A DNA stretch of 64,000 nucleotides, taken from assembly GCA_019090615.1 (NCBI GenBank), contig JAHRVQ010000022.1, forward strand, positions 1 through 64,000, in the 5' to 3' direction. Under the pieces are notes generated by a model, which did no database searches, was not told the DNA's origin, and saw only the letters and a list, made by a program, of their open reading frames with translations. Numbering within the stretch: position 1 is the first letter of the stretch; every line of letters begins with the position of its first letter. The translations under genes and the position numbers were made by a program. Of this stretch, positions 46,556-57,512 are shown in pieces. The stretch is from Pseudomonadales bacterium. GTDB taxonomy: Bacteria > Pseudomonadota > Gammaproteobacteria > Pseudomonadales > Azotimanducaceae.

Positions 46556-47047
46556 ATGAGTATTGATACAGTACCCTATCGTTTAGAGCGTGAAATGCCT
46601 GATTTCGAGTATTGGATGGGGTATGCGCTAAAACTTGCAGATCAGGCCAGTGATGCAGATGAAGTGCCGATAGGCGCAATAGTAGTAAAAGATGGCCAGT
46701 TGATTGGCCGCGGCTTCAATCAAACCATTTCTCGGCAAGACCCAACAGCACATGCAGAGATCATCGCGTTACGCCAGGCTGCGCAGTTTGTGAAAAATCA
46801 CCGTTTAGTGGATACAGACCTTTATGTCACCATCGAACCCTGTTCGATGTGTGCGGGTGCATTGGTACAGGCGCGCATAACACGTCTTATATACGGCGCT
46901 AAAGAGCCCAGGTCAGGCGCTGTGGATTCAAGTATACAAGTTTTAGCCAACCCCGCGTTGAATCATAAGATAAAGGTTGTACGGGGTATTTTGGAAGTTC
47001 AGGCGGCGGAAAAAATGCAAGTTTTTTTTAGAGCCAGGCGTAATTAG
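46556..47047 (+). CDS. tadA: tRNA-adenosine-34 deaminase TadA
   Basis: The 163-residue zinc deaminase has the HAE motif (PTAHAEIIAL) and the PCSMC zinc motif (EPCSMCAGAL). It makes inosine 34 in tRNA-Arg. It lies 5 bp after the ACT-domain gene. Confidence 0.97.
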   Translation: MSIDTVPYRLEREMPDFEYWMGYALKLADQASDADEVPIGAIVVKDGQLIGRGFNQTISRQDPTAHAEIIALRQAAQFVKNHRLVDTDLYVTIEPCSMCAGALVQARITRLIYGAKEPRSGAVDSSIQVLANPALNHKIKVVRGILEVQAAEKMQVFFRARRN

Positions 47048-47075
47048 AGCCTGCAATAATTTGGTTAGCTAAGCT

Positions 47076-47114
47076 ACAACATAGCAAAACAACATAGCAA
47101 AACAACATAATAAA
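47076..47114. repeat. 13-bp tandem triplication upstream of purL
   Basis: ACAACATAGCAAA occurs at 47076-47088 and 47089-47101 and, slightly altered (ACAACATAATAAA), at 47102-47114. Confidence 0.9.
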
Positions 47115-47184
47115 ACGACCAGGCATAAATTTGTCTGGGGTCGTGATTGAACATGAATGATGATGAAGCATAGGAGATAGTTTG

Positions 47185-50100
47185 ATGTTGCGTTTACCCG
47201 GTGCTTCGGCCCTCTCGGATTTTAGAATACAAAAATTATTACAGGACCTGGGGCTTGAACAATCAGCTTCAGTAACGGCTCAGTTTGTCCATTTTTGTGC
47301 GACCAGCGCAGACCTGGATGCCAATGAGCAGGCATTGCTGAAGGCGGTACTAACCTATGGCCCAGAAACAGAAATAGAAACAGGAATAGACGGTACAGAT
47401 AAACCAGTTGCAGTAGATAGCGGATTGTTAAGACTGGTTTTGCCGAGGCCAGGGACTATTTCTCCCTGGAGTTCAAAGGCAACCGATATTTTACATATCT
47501 GCGGGCTCGATAAAGTTGTTAGGGTTGAGCGTGGCATTGCCTACTATTTTTCTACTAACGATGCTGCTTCAACAAGTCAGGCTGAAACCGATATTCTGAA
47601 ACATAAACAGGCGCTGCGAGATAAATTTGATGCGTTGATTCATGACCGTATGATCGAAAAAGTATTTGCTCATCTGGATGATGCTGAAATCCTGTTTGAG
47701 GTTGATGCTGCGCGCCCCTTAGCCACTGTGGCGGTTTTGTCAGAAGGACGAATGGCATTAGTTGAGGCCAATCGACTGCTCGGTCTGGCGCTGGCAGACG
47801 ACGAAATCGATTATTTGGTAGATGCTTTCAAAGGTTTGCGCCGCGACCCTACCGATGTAGAGTTAATGATGTTTGCGCAGGCAAATTCGGAACATTGCCG
47901 GCATAAAACTTTTCGTGCCAGCTGGACCCTGGACGGCCAGGATCAGGATTATTCGCTAATGGATATGATCCAGAATACCTATAAGGTTACCAATGGTGCT
48001 GATGTACTTAGTGCCTATGAAGACAATGCATCGGTCATCAAAGGTAGTAAGGGGCAGCGGTTTTATCCAGACCCGGAAACTCGTCAATACCAATATACTG
48101 AGCAGGATATACATCTGCTGATGAAAGTGGAAACCCATAATCATCCGACGGCAATAGCACCCTTCCCCGGTGCGGCGACGGGTTCAGGCGGTGAAATTAG
48201 AGATGAAGGCGCCGTTGGGCGAGGTTCAAAGCCCAAGGTGGGGTTATGTGGTTATAGCGTATCAAATTTGAAAATTCCGGGGTTTGTAGAGCCCTGGGAG
48301 AGGGATAATGGCAAGCCCGAGCGAATATCCAGTGCGCTGGATATTATGCTGCAGGGGCCAATTGGCGGTGCGGCTTTTAATAATGAATTTGGCCGGCCGA
48401 ATATATGCGGTTATTTTCGCACCTTTGAAATGTCCTTTGATGATGAAATACGTGGCTACCATAAACCCATAATGATTGCTGGTGGGTCGGGTAATATTCG
48501 TGCTGATCATATAGAGCAACGGGATATTGAGCCGGGCGCGATGCTGATCGTATTGGGTGGACCAGCAATGCTGATTGGATTAGGGGGTGGGGCGGCGTCT
48601 TCTATGGCGACCGGTACCAGTGATGCGGAACTGGATTTCGCCAGTGTTCAACGTGGCAACCCGGAAATCGAGCATCGATGTCAGGAAGTAATTGACCAAT
48701 GTTGGCAGATGGGTGAAAAAAACCCCATTCAATTTATTCATGATGTGGGCGCTGGCGGGTTATCTAATGCCCTGCCAGAGCTGGTAAAAGACGGTGGTGT
48801 GGGCGGAGATTTTCGATTACGTGATGTGCCGAATGACGAGCCAGGTATGTCGCCACTTGAAATCTGGTGTAACGAGGCGCAGGAGCGTTATGTATTGGCC
48901 ATCGGCGAAGAAAATTTACCGTTGTTTGAGCGTATATGTGCCCGCGAACGTTGTCCTTTTGCTGTGGTTGGCACGGCAATTAGCGAACACCAGCTAAAAG
49001 TGAATGATACCTTGCTTGACGCTATGCCAGTCGATCTACCTATGTCGGTGTTATTTGGTAAGGCGCCGCGTATGCATAAAGATGCAGTTAGTCGAGTGCC
49101 TGCTAGCAGGCCATTTGATACCGCTGTTGATTTATCTGAAGCTATTCATCGGGTTTTGGGGCATCCCAGTGTTGCCAGTAAAAGTTTTCTAATTACCATT
49201 GGGGACAGGTCGGTCACTGGTTTAGTGGCCCGCGATCAGATGGTTGGGCCGTGGCAGGTGCCGGTGTCTGACGTCGCAATATCCAATTGCAGTTATGTCG
49301 GCTATGCCGGTGAAGCGATGGCAATGGGCGAGCGCAGTCCTGTTGCTTTGTTGGATAGTGCGGCTTCAGCCAGGATGGCGGTGGCCGAATCAATTACTAA
49401 TATTGCTGCAGCAAAAATTAACAACATTGAAGATATTAAATTGTCGGCGAACTGGATGTCTGCTGTTAGTCATAGCGGAGAAGAAGCTAATTTATATAAA
49501 GCAGTTGCTGCAGTGGGTCTTGATCTTTGCCCAGAGCTGGGGATTTGTATTCCGGTGGGTAAGGATTCTATGTCGATGCAAACGCGCTGGCAGGAAGCCG
49601 ACGAACAGAAGTCAGTAACCTCGCCAATGTCGTTAGTTGTGTCGGCTTTTGCGCCGGTGACTGATGTTAGGAATACTTTGACGCCGCAATTGCAGGTTGT
49701 TGAGGGTACTGTATTGTTGCTGATTGATTTGGGTAGGCGCCGTTTGGGCGGCTCTATCCTGGCGCAGTGTTTTTCTGAGCTGGGTGAGGTGGTTCCTGAT
49801 GTAGATGATGCGGAAAAAATTAAGGCCTATTTCAAATTGTTGCAAATGCCAGATTTAAGGGCGCAGCTTTTGGCCTATCATGACCGTTCTGATGGTGGCG
49901 TATTGGCTACCCTGGTAGAAATGGCCTTTGCGGCTCGGTGTGGTTTGGAAGTTGATATTACTGATAGCGATGATTTGATTGCGGATCTCTTTAATGAAGA
50001 AATTGGTGCGGTTATTCAGGTGAAAATAGATGATCAAGATAGTATCAAGCAGCGTTTTTCTGCTGTTGGTATATCCTGTGAAAAGATAGCTGTGCCCACT

Positions 50101-51108
50101 GTCGCGCAACAAATAATTATAAAGCAGTCGGGTAAGCCGGTATTTACCGATTCCCGGGGTGCGTTGCAGACGCGGTGGAGTGAGGTCAGTCATCATATTC
50201 AAAAATTGCGGGATAATCCGCTGTGTGCAACGGAAGAATTTCTGACGGTTACTGATGATGCCGATCCTGGGCTTTCTGTTAATTTAACCTTTGATCTCAA
50301 TGAGGATATTTCTGCGCCCTATATTCTAAAGGGCGTGCGGCCAAAATTGGCCATAATACGCGAGCAAGGTGTGAATAGTCAGGTGGAAATGGCGGCGGCC
50401 TTCCATCGGGCGGGGTTTGATCCGCAGGATGTACATATGACCGAAATTTTGGCGGGTATGGTTTCGCTAAATCAATTCCAGGGTTTGGTGGCATGTGGCG
50501 GTTTTTCTTTTGGTGATGTGCTGGGAGCGGGTGAAGGTTGGGCTAAGTCGATTTTATTTAATGCTCGGGCGCGGGATGAATTTCAGCGGTTTTTTAATCG
50601 CCAGCAAACTTTTGCGCTGGGGGTCTGTAATGGTTGCCAGATGCTGACAACTCTAAAAAGCCTTATTCCGGGTGCTGCGCTATGGCCAAAGTTTGTGAAG
50701 AATAAATCTGAGCAGTTTGAAGCAAGATTTTCGTTAGTACGCATTGAAGAGACGCCATCAATTTTATTCGCTGGCATGGCAGGCTCAACTATGCCGGTGG
50801 CTGTATCCCATGGTGAAGGTAGAGCGGCATTAAGTGCCGAGCAGGCAAAACAATTGCTTGACCAGGGCCAGGTAGCAGCCCAATTTGTCGACCATAGGCT
50901 TGAGGTTAGTGAGACTTATCCTGCTAACCCGAATGGCTCGCCATTGGGTATTACAAGTTTGACCAGTGCCGATGGCCGTTTTACGGTGATGATGCCGCAC
51001 CCAGAACGGGTTTATCGTACCGTCCAGAACTCCTGGCATCCAGAGTCATGGACGGAAGATAGTCCGTGGATGAGGATGTTCAGGAATGCGCGAGTCTGGC
51101 TAGCTTGA
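47185..51108 (+). CDS. purL: Phosphoribosylformylglycinamidine synthase (large type)
   Basis: The 1307-residue single-chain PurL converts FGAR to FGAM. It has the synthase core ([53 protein letters not shown]) and a C-terminal glutaminase domain (nucleophile in [24 protein letters not shown]). ATG 47185 lies 9 nt after GGAG; the TTG one codon earlier is not needed. Its last 9 bp overlap the convergent Nudix gene. Confidence 0.98.
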   Translation: MLRLPGASALSDFRIQKLLQDLGLEQSASVTAQFVHFCATSADLDANEQALLKAVLTYGPETEIETGIDGTDKPVAVDSGLLRLVLPRPGTISPWSSKATDILHICGLDKVVRVERGIAYYFSTNDAASTSQAETDILKHKQALRDKFDALIHDRMIEKVFAHLDDAEILFEVDAARPLATVAVLSEGRMALVEANRLLGLALADDEIDYLVDAFKGLRRDPTDVELMMFAQANSEHCRHKTFRASWTLDGQDQDYSLMDMIQNTYKVTNGADVLSAYEDNASVIKGSKGQRFYPDPETRQYQYTEQDIHLLMKVETHNHPTAIAPFPGAATGSGGEIRDEGAVGRGSKPKVGLCGYSVSNLKIPGFVEPWERDNGKPERISSALDIMLQGPIGGAAFNNEFGRPNICGYFRTFEMSFDDEIRGYHKPIMIAGGSGNIRADHIEQRDIEPGAMLIVLGGPAMLIGLGGGAASSMATGTSDAELDFASVQRGNPEIEHRCQEVIDQCWQMGEKNPIQFIHDVGAGGLSNALPELVKDGGVGGDFRLRDVPNDEPGMSPLEIWCNEAQERYVLAIGEENLPLFERICARERCPFAVVGTAISEHQLKVNDTLLDAMPVDLPMSVLFGKAPRMHKDAVSRVPASRPFDTAVDLSEAIHRVLGHPSVASKSFLITIGDRSVTGLVARDQMVGPWQVPVSDVAISNCSYVGYAGEAMAMGERSPVALLDSAASARMAVAESITNIAAAKINNIEDIKLSANWMSAVSHSGEEANLYKAVAAVGLDLCPELGICIPVGKDSMSMQTRWQEADEQKSVTSPMSLVVSAFAPVTDVRNTLTPQLQVVEGTVLLLIDLGRRRLGGSILAQCFSELGEVVPDVDDAEKIKAYFKLLQMPDLRAQLLAYHDRSDGGVLATLVEMAFAARCGLEVDITDSDDLIADLFNEEIGAVIQVKIDDQDSIKQRFSAVGISCEKIAVPTVAQQIIIKQSGKPVFTDSRGALQTRWSEVSHHIQKLRDNPLCATEEFLTVTDDADPGLSVNLTFDLNEDISAPYILKGVRPKLAIIREQGVNSQVEMAAAFHRAGFDPQDVHMTEILAGMVSLNQFQGLVACGGFSFGDVLGAGEGWAKSILFNARARDEFQRFFNRQQTFALGVCNGCQMLTTLKSLIPGAALWPKFVKNKSEQFEARFSLVRIEETPSILFAGMAGSTMPVAVSHGEGRAALSAEQAKQLLDQGQVAAQFVDHRLEVSETYPANPNGSPLGITSLTSADGRFTVMMPHPERVYRTVQNSWHPESWTEDSPWMRMFRNARVWLA

Positions 51109-51657
51109 GGGCCTAATGATTTCTTCGTAGCGTGTGGGGTAAGTATCAAGTTTTCGATCGGCGAAATAATACTTAAGCGTGGCGCTGATAACGGGAAAGG
51201 CTAGCTCATCCCACGGAATTTCTGATTCTTTAAATAATTTCACTTCCAGAGATTCGATTCCAGGGGAAAAATTTAGATCAAGCAATTGAGCGCGAAAGAA
51301 CATATATACCTGGGATATATGAGGCAGGCTATAGAGGCTATACAGGTTTTGTATTTTAATGTTTGCGTTAGCTTCTTCCTGGGTCTCTCGGATTGCGCCT
51401 GCAGCAGTTGTTTCGCCGTTTTCAAGAAACCCAGCAGGTAATGTCCACCAGCCTTTGCGTGGTTGTATGGCCCTTTTACAGAGTAAAACCGTAGCCTCAG
51501 TTTGTTTGTCTGCAACATAGACAGGTAGGCAGCCAGTTATAATGCGGGGGTTTTGATAGTGAATTAACTGGCATTGATTGCACACAAACCGAAGTCGGTT
51601 GTCGCCATCGGGCACGATATGGGAGACGGCTGAGCCGCATGCACTACAGAATTTCAT
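51100..51657 (-). CDS. Nudix hydrolase with a zinc ribbon
   Basis: The 185-residue protein has a four-cysteine ribbon ([14 protein letters not shown]) followed by a Nudix box ([20 protein letters not shown]). Such ribbon-Nudix proteins often act on NADH or related dinucleotides. It overlaps the purL 3' end by 9 bp, tail to tail. Confidence 0.9.
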   Translation of the reverse strand: MKFCSACGSAVSHIVPDGDNRLRFVCNQCQLIHYQNPRIITGCLPVYVADKQTEATVLLCKRAIQPRKGWWTLPAGFLENGETTAAGAIRETQEEANANIKIQNLYSLYSLPHISQVYMFFRAQLLDLNFSPGIESLEVKLFKESEIPWDELAFPVISATLKYYFADRKLDTYPTRYEEIIRPSS

Positions 51658-51867
51658 GGCACCCAGTATATACTTATACTGGGTGATTAATCATCTGCTT
51701 TAAACGAAGCTCTGGGTATGTGCCGCTAACAGTTATGGTGTTCAATGCAAATATTTTCTATTAGCCTGGCTGTTATTGGCGAGGTATTCTGTTAGAGGGC
51801 CTTTATTGGCAAGACCTTCTGCTGAAAGAGCGGGCCCTCGCCGGGGCCTAACTGGTTTGAAAAAAGC

Positions 51868-52209
51868 TCAGGAAAAATTGCGAAAGGGCAAAACTGTGGC
51901 GCTGTTCTGTGATAAATCTTCTACTGCTGGTTCGAAATTTTCAGCGATCGCACCTTGCAGTGTGGAGCGTAGTTCGCCGAGCGTCTGGTGCATCATTTTT
52001 GAAACCCGGATGCAGCTGTCCATTGGTGATTTTGCGCGGCGTGTTTCCATGTCTATCTGGAATTGCAGGCCGGCGAGGCGCCTTTTGCAATGCATTGGTG
52101 CAGCATCAATGAGAGACTGACTAGCTTCGGTCTTTATTTTAAGCAGAGCTTCCGGGTTGGTTTTCGAAAGCGCCACAAGCGTATCGAAGTCTGGGAGTTC
52201 ATATTTCAT
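51868..52209 (-). CDS. DUF3135-family protein
   Basis: From ATG 52209 (AGGA upstream) the protein has 113 residues with the DUF3135 pattern: LPDFDTLVALSKTNPEAL, then RLAGLQFQIDMETRRAKSPM and MMHQTLGELR. The function of the family is unknown; the protein is small, helical and cytoplasmic. An upstream ATG at 52239 is less likely. Confidence 0.8.
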   Translation of the reverse strand: MKYELPDFDTLVALSKTNPEALLKIKTEASQSLIDAAPMHCKRRLAGLQFQIDMETRRAKSPMDSCIRVSKMMHQTLGELRSTLQGAIAENFEPAVEDLSQNSATVLPFRNFS

Positions 52210-52483
52210 AAATTCGATCCTATAATTTGTAAATGCCACAGGTTGTAAATGCCACGGGGCTTGTGTTTTTTTTTATTTATACTACCTGCCTGAATCTAAT
52301 ATTTACATTTTGCATTTGTAAGTAAAATGCGCTAGTAAGGCTGAAAAATAGCCTTATCGGTTTAATCGGTTTTGATTTTGGCCAGTGTTTATGGGCGCTG
52401 TGGAGGGTATGTAAAATATCCGAACAAAAAAGTGGCTGAAATTGCTATGCTCTAATCGCCAATCAATATAACAGAAGATATTA

Positions 52484-53065
52484 GTGAACATGATTGATCA
52501 GATCCAAAAGCGATTAAAACGTTATCGTTTGCCGATTATTGGTGAAAAACAGGCCCGTCCACAGGCGGCTGTTTTATTACCCATAATAAATTCGAATGAT
52601 CCAGGGCTGATTTTGACCGAAAGATCGGCAAATTTAGCGTCTCATGCAGGCGAGGTTGCCTGGCCAGGTGGCAAACAGGACGTGACTGACGTCAATCTAC
52701 AACATACTGCATTAAGAGAAACTGAAGAAGAAATTGGTATTGCGGCAGAGCAAATTGAAATTGTTGCCCAATTGCGGCCTTTTATTTCGAAATTTGGTCT
52801 GTTGGTTACGCCATTTGTGGGTATCGTTGAAGCCTCGGTTGAATTGCGTCCTAATGCCGCAGAAATTGCTTCGGTATTTGAACTACCGCTGAGTTATCTG
52901 CTGAATGATCCGCGGGTTGAAACCAGTGTTATTGAACGGCATGGTGAGCGCCATGTAGTGCCAGTTTATGACTATGCAGGTTATAGGGTGTGGGGTTTAA
53001 CGGCCATGATCCTCTATGATTTTATGTGTCATGGGTTGGCGGTAAAAGTAATTGACCAGGCATAA
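52484..53065 (+). CDS. nudL: CoA pyrophosphatase-like Nudix hydrolase (NudL)
   Basis: The 193-residue protein has the extended UPF0035 signature before its Nudix box (HAGEVAWPGGKQDVTD, then ALRETEEEIGI) and ends WGLTAMILYDF, as in NudL. It is thought to cleave CoA and its oxidised forms. The start is GTG or the ATG two codons later. Confidence 0.9.
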   Translation: MNMIDQIQKRLKRYRLPIIGEKQARPQAAVLLPIINSNDPGLILTERSANLASHAGEVAWPGGKQDVTDVNLQHTALRETEEEIGIAAEQIEIVAQLRPFISKFGLLVTPFVGIVEASVELRPNAAEIASVFELPLSYLLNDPRVETSVIERHGERHVVPVYDYAGYRVWGLTAMILYDFMCHGLAVKVIDQA

Positions 53066-53178
53066 ACCAAATCAAGTGTGGGGTTTATGGCATGATGCTT
53101 ATGCTAAGCTCGCTGCTGATCAATATTTTGAATACCAATTCTGCATACCGATAAATAAGCAATAAAAAGGGAAAAACG

Positions 53179-53703
53179 ATGATTTACAATTTGGGCGATC
53201 GTACTGTTGAATTTAAAAGTGAGGACTATTTTGTTGCCGAGAGTGCATCTGTTATCGGTTCTGTGGTTTTAGAAAAAAATGCCAGTGTCTGGTTTAATGC
53301 TGTGCTGCGCGGTGACAGTGATGTAATCGTTGTGGGTGAAAATTCGAATGTACAGGATGGTTCGGTATTGCACGCTGATCCGGGTAGTCCGTTGATCATC
53401 GGTAAAAATGTCACCATTGGACATATGGTGATGTTACATGGTTGCGAAATTGGCGATGGTTCGTTGATTGGCATCGGCGCGGTGGTTTTAAATGGGGCTA
53501 AAATTGGTAAAAACTGTTTGATTGGGGCAAATTCACTGGTGCCTGAAGGTAAAGTGATACCTGATGGTTCCGTGGTTATGGGGTCGCCAGGTAAGGTTGT
53601 TAAGCAACTGTCCGATGAGCAAAAAAGAGGCTTGGAATTCGGCGCGGCGCATTATGTCAAGAATGCCAAACGGTTTAAGGCAGAGCTAAAACCCATCGAG
53701 TGA
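53179..53703 (+). CDS. Gamma-carbonic anhydrase-family protein
   Basis: The 174-residue left-handed beta-helix has hexapeptide repeats and three zinc-ligand histidines in VLHADPGSP and [15 protein letters not shown]. It resembles YrdA/CaiE-type gamma-carbonic anhydrases. It stands alone and is followed by a terminator. Confidence 0.9.
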   Translation: MIYNLGDRTVEFKSEDYFVAESASVIGSVVLEKNASVWFNAVLRGDSDVIVVGENSNVQDGSVLHADPGSPLIIGKNVTIGHMVMLHGCEIGDGSLIGIGAVVLNGAKIGKNCLIGANSLVPEGKVIPDGSVVMGSPGKVVKQLSDEQKRGLEFGAAHYVKNAKRFKAELKPIE

Positions 53704-53855
53704 AAGCGCCAGGGAGGCCCTGATTGGGGCTGTATTGGTGGAAATGGGACATTAGGTATGTTGATGGGTTTTAATGGATGCTTCGTGCCAATAGATAACT
53801 TCGTTTATAACCCGTGTGGTGCTTGGCAAGCTTCAGTTAACCAGCTATATTGTCC
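53704..53855. other. Gap before the terminator
   Basis: No gene or motif is recognised in these 150 bp. Confidence 0.4.
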
Positions 53856-53886
53856 ACGACCCTTGAATGGTTTCTTTCAGGGTCGT
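53856..53886 (+). terminator. Terminator after the gamma-carbonic anhydrase gene
   Basis: ACGACCCT (53856-53863) and AGGGTCGT (53879-53886) form an 8-bp stem followed by TTTA. It separates this gene from the leuA leader region. Confidence 0.65.
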
Positions 53887-53983
53887 TTTACCTATAGCGA
53901 TATAAAAAAGACCTGGCGGGTAATTTAGTTTAGAGCTACCCGTTAAAGACCCGATGTGATCTCGGTTAAACAAAGACATAAGC

Positions 53984-54166
53984 ATGATAAATAGCAACAA
54001 TTCACAGACTATCGATTCGCGTGCTATACATATACAAGCTATGTATATACGAGCTATGTATATACGAGCTATGTATATACGAGCTATGTATTCGCGAAGA
54101 ATTGATACGGCCAGCAATCCTCTGCTGGGATTATCTGGCGCGCGTCTGCTAAGACTGCCGTTGTAG
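53984..54166 (+). CDS. Possible leuA leader peptide with repeated starts
   Basis: A 60-codon frame ends 84 bp before leuA. Its last 16 residues, NPLLGLSGARLLRLPL, contain seven leucines, the classic composition of an attenuation leader read by charged tRNA-Leu. Before that come four AMY units from a 15-bp repeat, each with an in-frame ATG, so initiation could occur at several sites; the shortest form (ATG 54085) has 26 residues. Weak hairpins follow: TGTAGG/CCTACA from the stop codon, and CTCTC/GAGAG near 54212-54226. A strong terminator with a U tract is not evident, so attenuation is an inference. Confidence 0.45.
   Translation: MINSNNSQTIDSRAIHIQAMYIRAMYIRAMYIRAMYSRRIDTASNPLLGLSGARLLRLPL
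54037..54096. repeat. 15-bp tandem repeat in the leuA leader
   Basis: AGCTATGTATATACG is repeated at 54037, 54052 and 54067, with a fourth altered copy from 54082. Each unit encodes AMYIR in the leader frame. Confidence 0.95.
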
Positions 54167-54250
54167 GCGGCCAGTCAAAACTCCTACATCGTCCTCAACT
54201 ACTCTCAATACGAGAGACCTTAGAATGTTTTAATCCTAAAGAAGACGAAA

Positions 54251-55966
54251 ATGAATAAAGACAATGAATTAGCGCAGCAGACAACCCCGTCGGCCATGAA
54301 AAAAATGCCGTTTGAAAAATATACAGCGTTTAAGCCAATTCCGCTGCAAGACAGAACCTGGCCAGATCAGGTCATCAATAGGGCGCCGCGTTGGTGTAGT
54401 GTTGACTTGCGAGATGGCAATCAGGCACTCATTGAGCCTATGACGCCTGATGAAAAATTAAGGATGTGGCATTTACTGGTTGAAATAGGCTTCAAGGAAA
54501 TTGAAATTGGTTTTCCAGCTGCATCGCAAACAGACTTTGACTTTGTGCGTTTGATCATCGAACAGGATTTAATCCCAGATGATGTCACTATTCAGATACT
54601 CTGCCAGGCCAGAGAAGAATTAATAGTTCGATCGTGCGAAGCCGTTCAGGGTGCTAAGAAAGTAATATTTCATCTGTATAATTCTACTTCTACTTTGCAG
54701 CGTAAAGTTGTTTTCAATATGAGTAGAGCAGAAGTTATTGAGTTGGCGGCGAATGCCACGGAACGGGTGAAAGTACATACAGATGTGTTGAAATCAACTG
54801 GCACCAGCGTCACTTTGGAATACTCTCCAGAAAGTTATACTGCGACAGAAATGGATTTTGCGGTAGAAATTTGCACGGCAGTTATGCAAGTTTGGCAGCC
54901 AACGGTCGAGGATAAAATTATTCTCAATTTGCCGTCTACTGTTGAAATGGCGACGCCTAATGTCTATGCGGACCAATTAGAGTGGTTTATTCGTCATTTG
55001 CCAGAGCGGGATAAGGCAGTGATTAGTTTGCATACACATAATGACAGAGGAACAGGAGTTGCGGCGTCAGAGTTGGGTTTGATGGCGGGTGCTGACCGGA
55101 TTGAAGGCACTTTATTTGGCAATGGTGAGCGTACGGGTAATTGCGATGTTATTACTATGGCGATGAATATGTTCTCGCAAGGCGTCGATCCGCAGTTATA
55201 CCTTACCGACATGCCTAATATCGTTGCAGTTTCAGAGGCATGTACAAAAATTTCAGTACATATTCGCCAGCCCTATGCGGGAGAGTTGGTATTTACAGCA
55301 TTCTCGGGTTCCCACCAAGATGCAATTCGCAAGGGTATGGCTGTTCGTGACAGTGGTGAAAATCCACAATGGGCGGTGCCCTATTTACCAATAGACCCGG
55401 TTGATGTGGGCGGCTCGTATCGTGAAACTGTTAGAGTTAATAGTCAGTCAGGCAAAGGTGGTGTAGCTTTTATTCTTGAGAATTACTTCGGCGTATCGTT
55501 ACCTCGGCCTTTGTTGTTAGAGTTTAGCCCCGTGGTGCAGAAATTGACTGAAGCAGCCAGCGGTGAGTTAAAGCCGGATGCCATCTGGCAGGCTTTTGTG
55601 GGTGAATATATTGAAGCAGAAGGGCCGTATAAATTGATCGATTATAAGTTAAGTTCAGGGCCTGAAAAGTCACAGTGTTGTCAGGCAAGCATTAAGGTTG
55701 GTGATAATCAGATAGCGATAGAAGGCACGGGGTCTGGCCCCATAGATGCGTTTATTGCGGCGATGGTTGATACCCTGAATGAGCCCCTTAACGTTGTTGA
55801 TTATCAGGAATATGCCCTTAATGAAGGTAGCGAGGCGCAAGCTATTTGTATCCTTGCCCTCAATGATGAGCAGCAAAATAAATATTATGGTGTGGGTATT
55901 AGCCAAAACACTACCACCGCTGCGCTAAGATCGATTGTTTCTGCTGTCAACAGGAAATGGCGTTAG
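54251..55966 (+). CDS. leuA: 2-isopropylmalate synthase
   Basis: The 571-residue enzyme is the long form with the early SVDLRDGNQALIEPM and a TIM-barrel histidine motif LHTHNDRGTGVA, then a C-terminal LeuA dimer (regulatory) domain from about residue 420. It makes 2-isopropylmalate, the first step of leucine synthesis, and is feedback-inhibited by leucine. AAGAAG precedes the ATG. It stands without other leu genes. Confidence 0.97.
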   Translation: MNKDNELAQQTTPSAMKKMPFEKYTAFKPIPLQDRTWPDQVINRAPRWCSVDLRDGNQALIEPMTPDEKLRMWHLLVEIGFKEIEIGFPAASQTDFDFVRLIIEQDLIPDDVTIQILCQAREELIVRSCEAVQGAKKVIFHLYNSTSTLQRKVVFNMSRAEVIELAANATERVKVHTDVLKSTGTSVTLEYSPESYTATEMDFAVEICTAVMQVWQPTVEDKIILNLPSTVEMATPNVYADQLEWFIRHLPERDKAVISLHTHNDRGTGVAASELGLMAGADRIEGTLFGNGERTGNCDVITMAMNMFSQGVDPQLYLTDMPNIVAVSEACTKISVHIRQPYAGELVFTAFSGSHQDAIRKGMAVRDSGENPQWAVPYLPIDPVDVGGSYRETVRVNSQSGKGGVAFILENYFGVSLPRPLLLEFSPVVQKLTEAASGELKPDAIWQAFVGEYIEAEGPYKLIDYKLSSGPEKSQCCQASIKVGDNQIAIEGTGSGPIDAFIAAMVDTLNEPLNVVDYQEYALNEGSEAQAICILALNDEQQNKYYGVGISQNTTTAALRSIVSAVNRKWR

Positions 55967-56099
55967 GCAAGCGCTGAATAAGCGTTATATTGACATAGCC
56001 TGGTTTTGATCAGAGAGTCCCTGGCCTGGCGAATTAGCCATGACCAGGGTAGTTCGTGCACAACGACTTAGAGCACATTTAATATTATTTTGATGTTTT

Positions 56100-57362
56100 T
56101 TAAAAGGCATCAGGGATTGGCCACACCTTGGCAACTCTGATCATATTATCCTGAATCTGAACGATCTCAATTCTACACCCTCCCAGGGTTATACATATGT
56201 TTGATTCTGGGATTGTCTCCAGCCATTCAATAATAAGCCCACTTAGTGTTTTGGGACCGTTTAAAGGTAGCTGCCAACCGAGTTGTCGATTAATCAGCCG
56301 GATATTGGCGCCGCCATCGATCAGATAGGAGCCATCATCCTGGGGGTGGATGTCGATGTTGATGGTGGCCAGGTCAGTTGTAAACTCGCCAACAATTTCT
56401 TCAAGAATATCCTCTATGGTAACGATGCCCTGGATGTCGCCATATTCGTCTACTACTAGTCCAATACGTTGTTTTTGCTTCTGGAAATTGACCAGTTGAG
56501 TTTGCAGTGGTGTATTTTCAGGGACGAAATATAATTCGTCGCTGGCATTCAAAATGGCGGCCTTGGTTAAATTTTCTCCAGTGAGAAATTTTGCTGTGTT
56601 GCGTAGGTGTAAAATGCCAATCACTTTTTCGATATCACCTTTAAAGATTGGTATTCGGGTATGTTGCGAGGAACGAAGTTGAGCAATAATATCGTCCAGT
56701 GTATCCTCTATATCGATACCATAAATATCTGCCTTGGGTACCATAATGTCTTCTACAGATACCTTGGCCAGATCCAGCACACCAAGCATCATATTTTGCG
56801 GATGCGCCGATATATTTGTGCCCTCGTCGACCACGGTTCTTAATTCTTCAGGGCTCAATTCATCTTCAATTACATCCTCTTGATTGATACCGGCGAGTTT
56901 TAGTAGGCCGTTGGTTAGACCATTTACTAGCCACACCAATGGGAACATCAGTTTCATTAGCACTAGCAGGATATAGGCGGAGGGTAGTGCAACCTTTTCT
57001 GGATAGGCTGCGGATATTGTTTTAGGCCCAACCTCAGCGAAAATAAGAAATACTATGGTGCAGATAATTGGTGCTATAGCCACGCCATTTTCGCCCCAAA
57101 GTTCCAGGGCGATAATTGTTGCCAGCGAGGCAGCCGAAAAATTTGCCAGGTTATTGCCAATTAATATGACGCTGAGTAATTTGTCGGGGCGCTCCAATAA
57201 CTTTGCGGCGCGTTTAGCTCCCCCATGGCCTTCATTGCTGAGGTGTTTTAGCCGATAGCGATTGAGTGCCATCATTGCAGTTTCAGAGCCAGAGAAATAA
57301 GCGGATATAAAGAGGAGCAAAATGGCGGACCAAAGTAACAGTCCAAGCGAGGGATCGTCCAA
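56100..57362 (-). CDS. CorB/CorC-type transporter protein with DUF21 and CBS domains
   Basis: The 420-residue protein has an N-terminal DUF21 membrane domain with four segments (about residues 1-185, SGSETAMMALNRYRL), a CBS pair (about 205-330, IMVPKADIYGID and IQGIVTIEDILEEIVGE) and a C-terminal CorC/HlyC domain. Homologues (E. coli YfjD, the Salmonella CorB) act in magnesium or cobalt efflux. Adjacent to ccsA-like and ffh, the standard order. Confidence 0.92.
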   Translation of the reverse strand: MDDPSLGLLLWSAILLLFISAYFSGSETAMMALNRYRLKHLSNEGHGGAKRAAKLLERPDKLLSVILIGNNLANFSAASLATIIALELWGENGVAIAPIICTIVFLIFAEVGPKTISAAYPEKVALPSAYILLVLMKLMFPLVWLVNGLTNGLLKLAGINQEDVIEDELSPEELRTVVDEGTNISAHPQNMMLGVLDLAKVSVEDIMVPKADIYGIDIEDTLDDIIAQLRSSQHTRIPIFKGDIEKVIGILHLRNTAKFLTGENLTKAAILNASDELYFVPENTPLQTQLVNFQKQKQRIGLVVDEYGDIQGIVTIEDILEEIVGEFTTDLATINIDIHPQDDGSYLIDGGANIRLINRQLGWQLPLNGPKTLSGLIIEWLETIPESNICITLGGCRIEIVQIQDNMIRVAKVWPIPDAF

Positions 57363-57512
57363 AAACGGAGACCTCCATCAATAATAGGATAGCTGTTGTA
57401 TCAGTTCGAAGGCATTGACGCAAGCGCCGCGCCACGGGTCGCACGACTAATATAGGTTGCTAGTTGTTCTGTTGGCATTTTAAGTGGTAGTTATATGCTT
57501 TTTTATCCTTTT

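Noticed and set aside
51776-52120. Plus-strand frame opposite the DUF3135 gene
   Set aside because: It mirrors a gene with good family match and a ribosome binding site on the other strand.
54037-54096. CRISPR array
   Set aside because: Units are 15 bp and directly abutting with no spacers; no cas genes are present. The same applies to the other tandem arrays.
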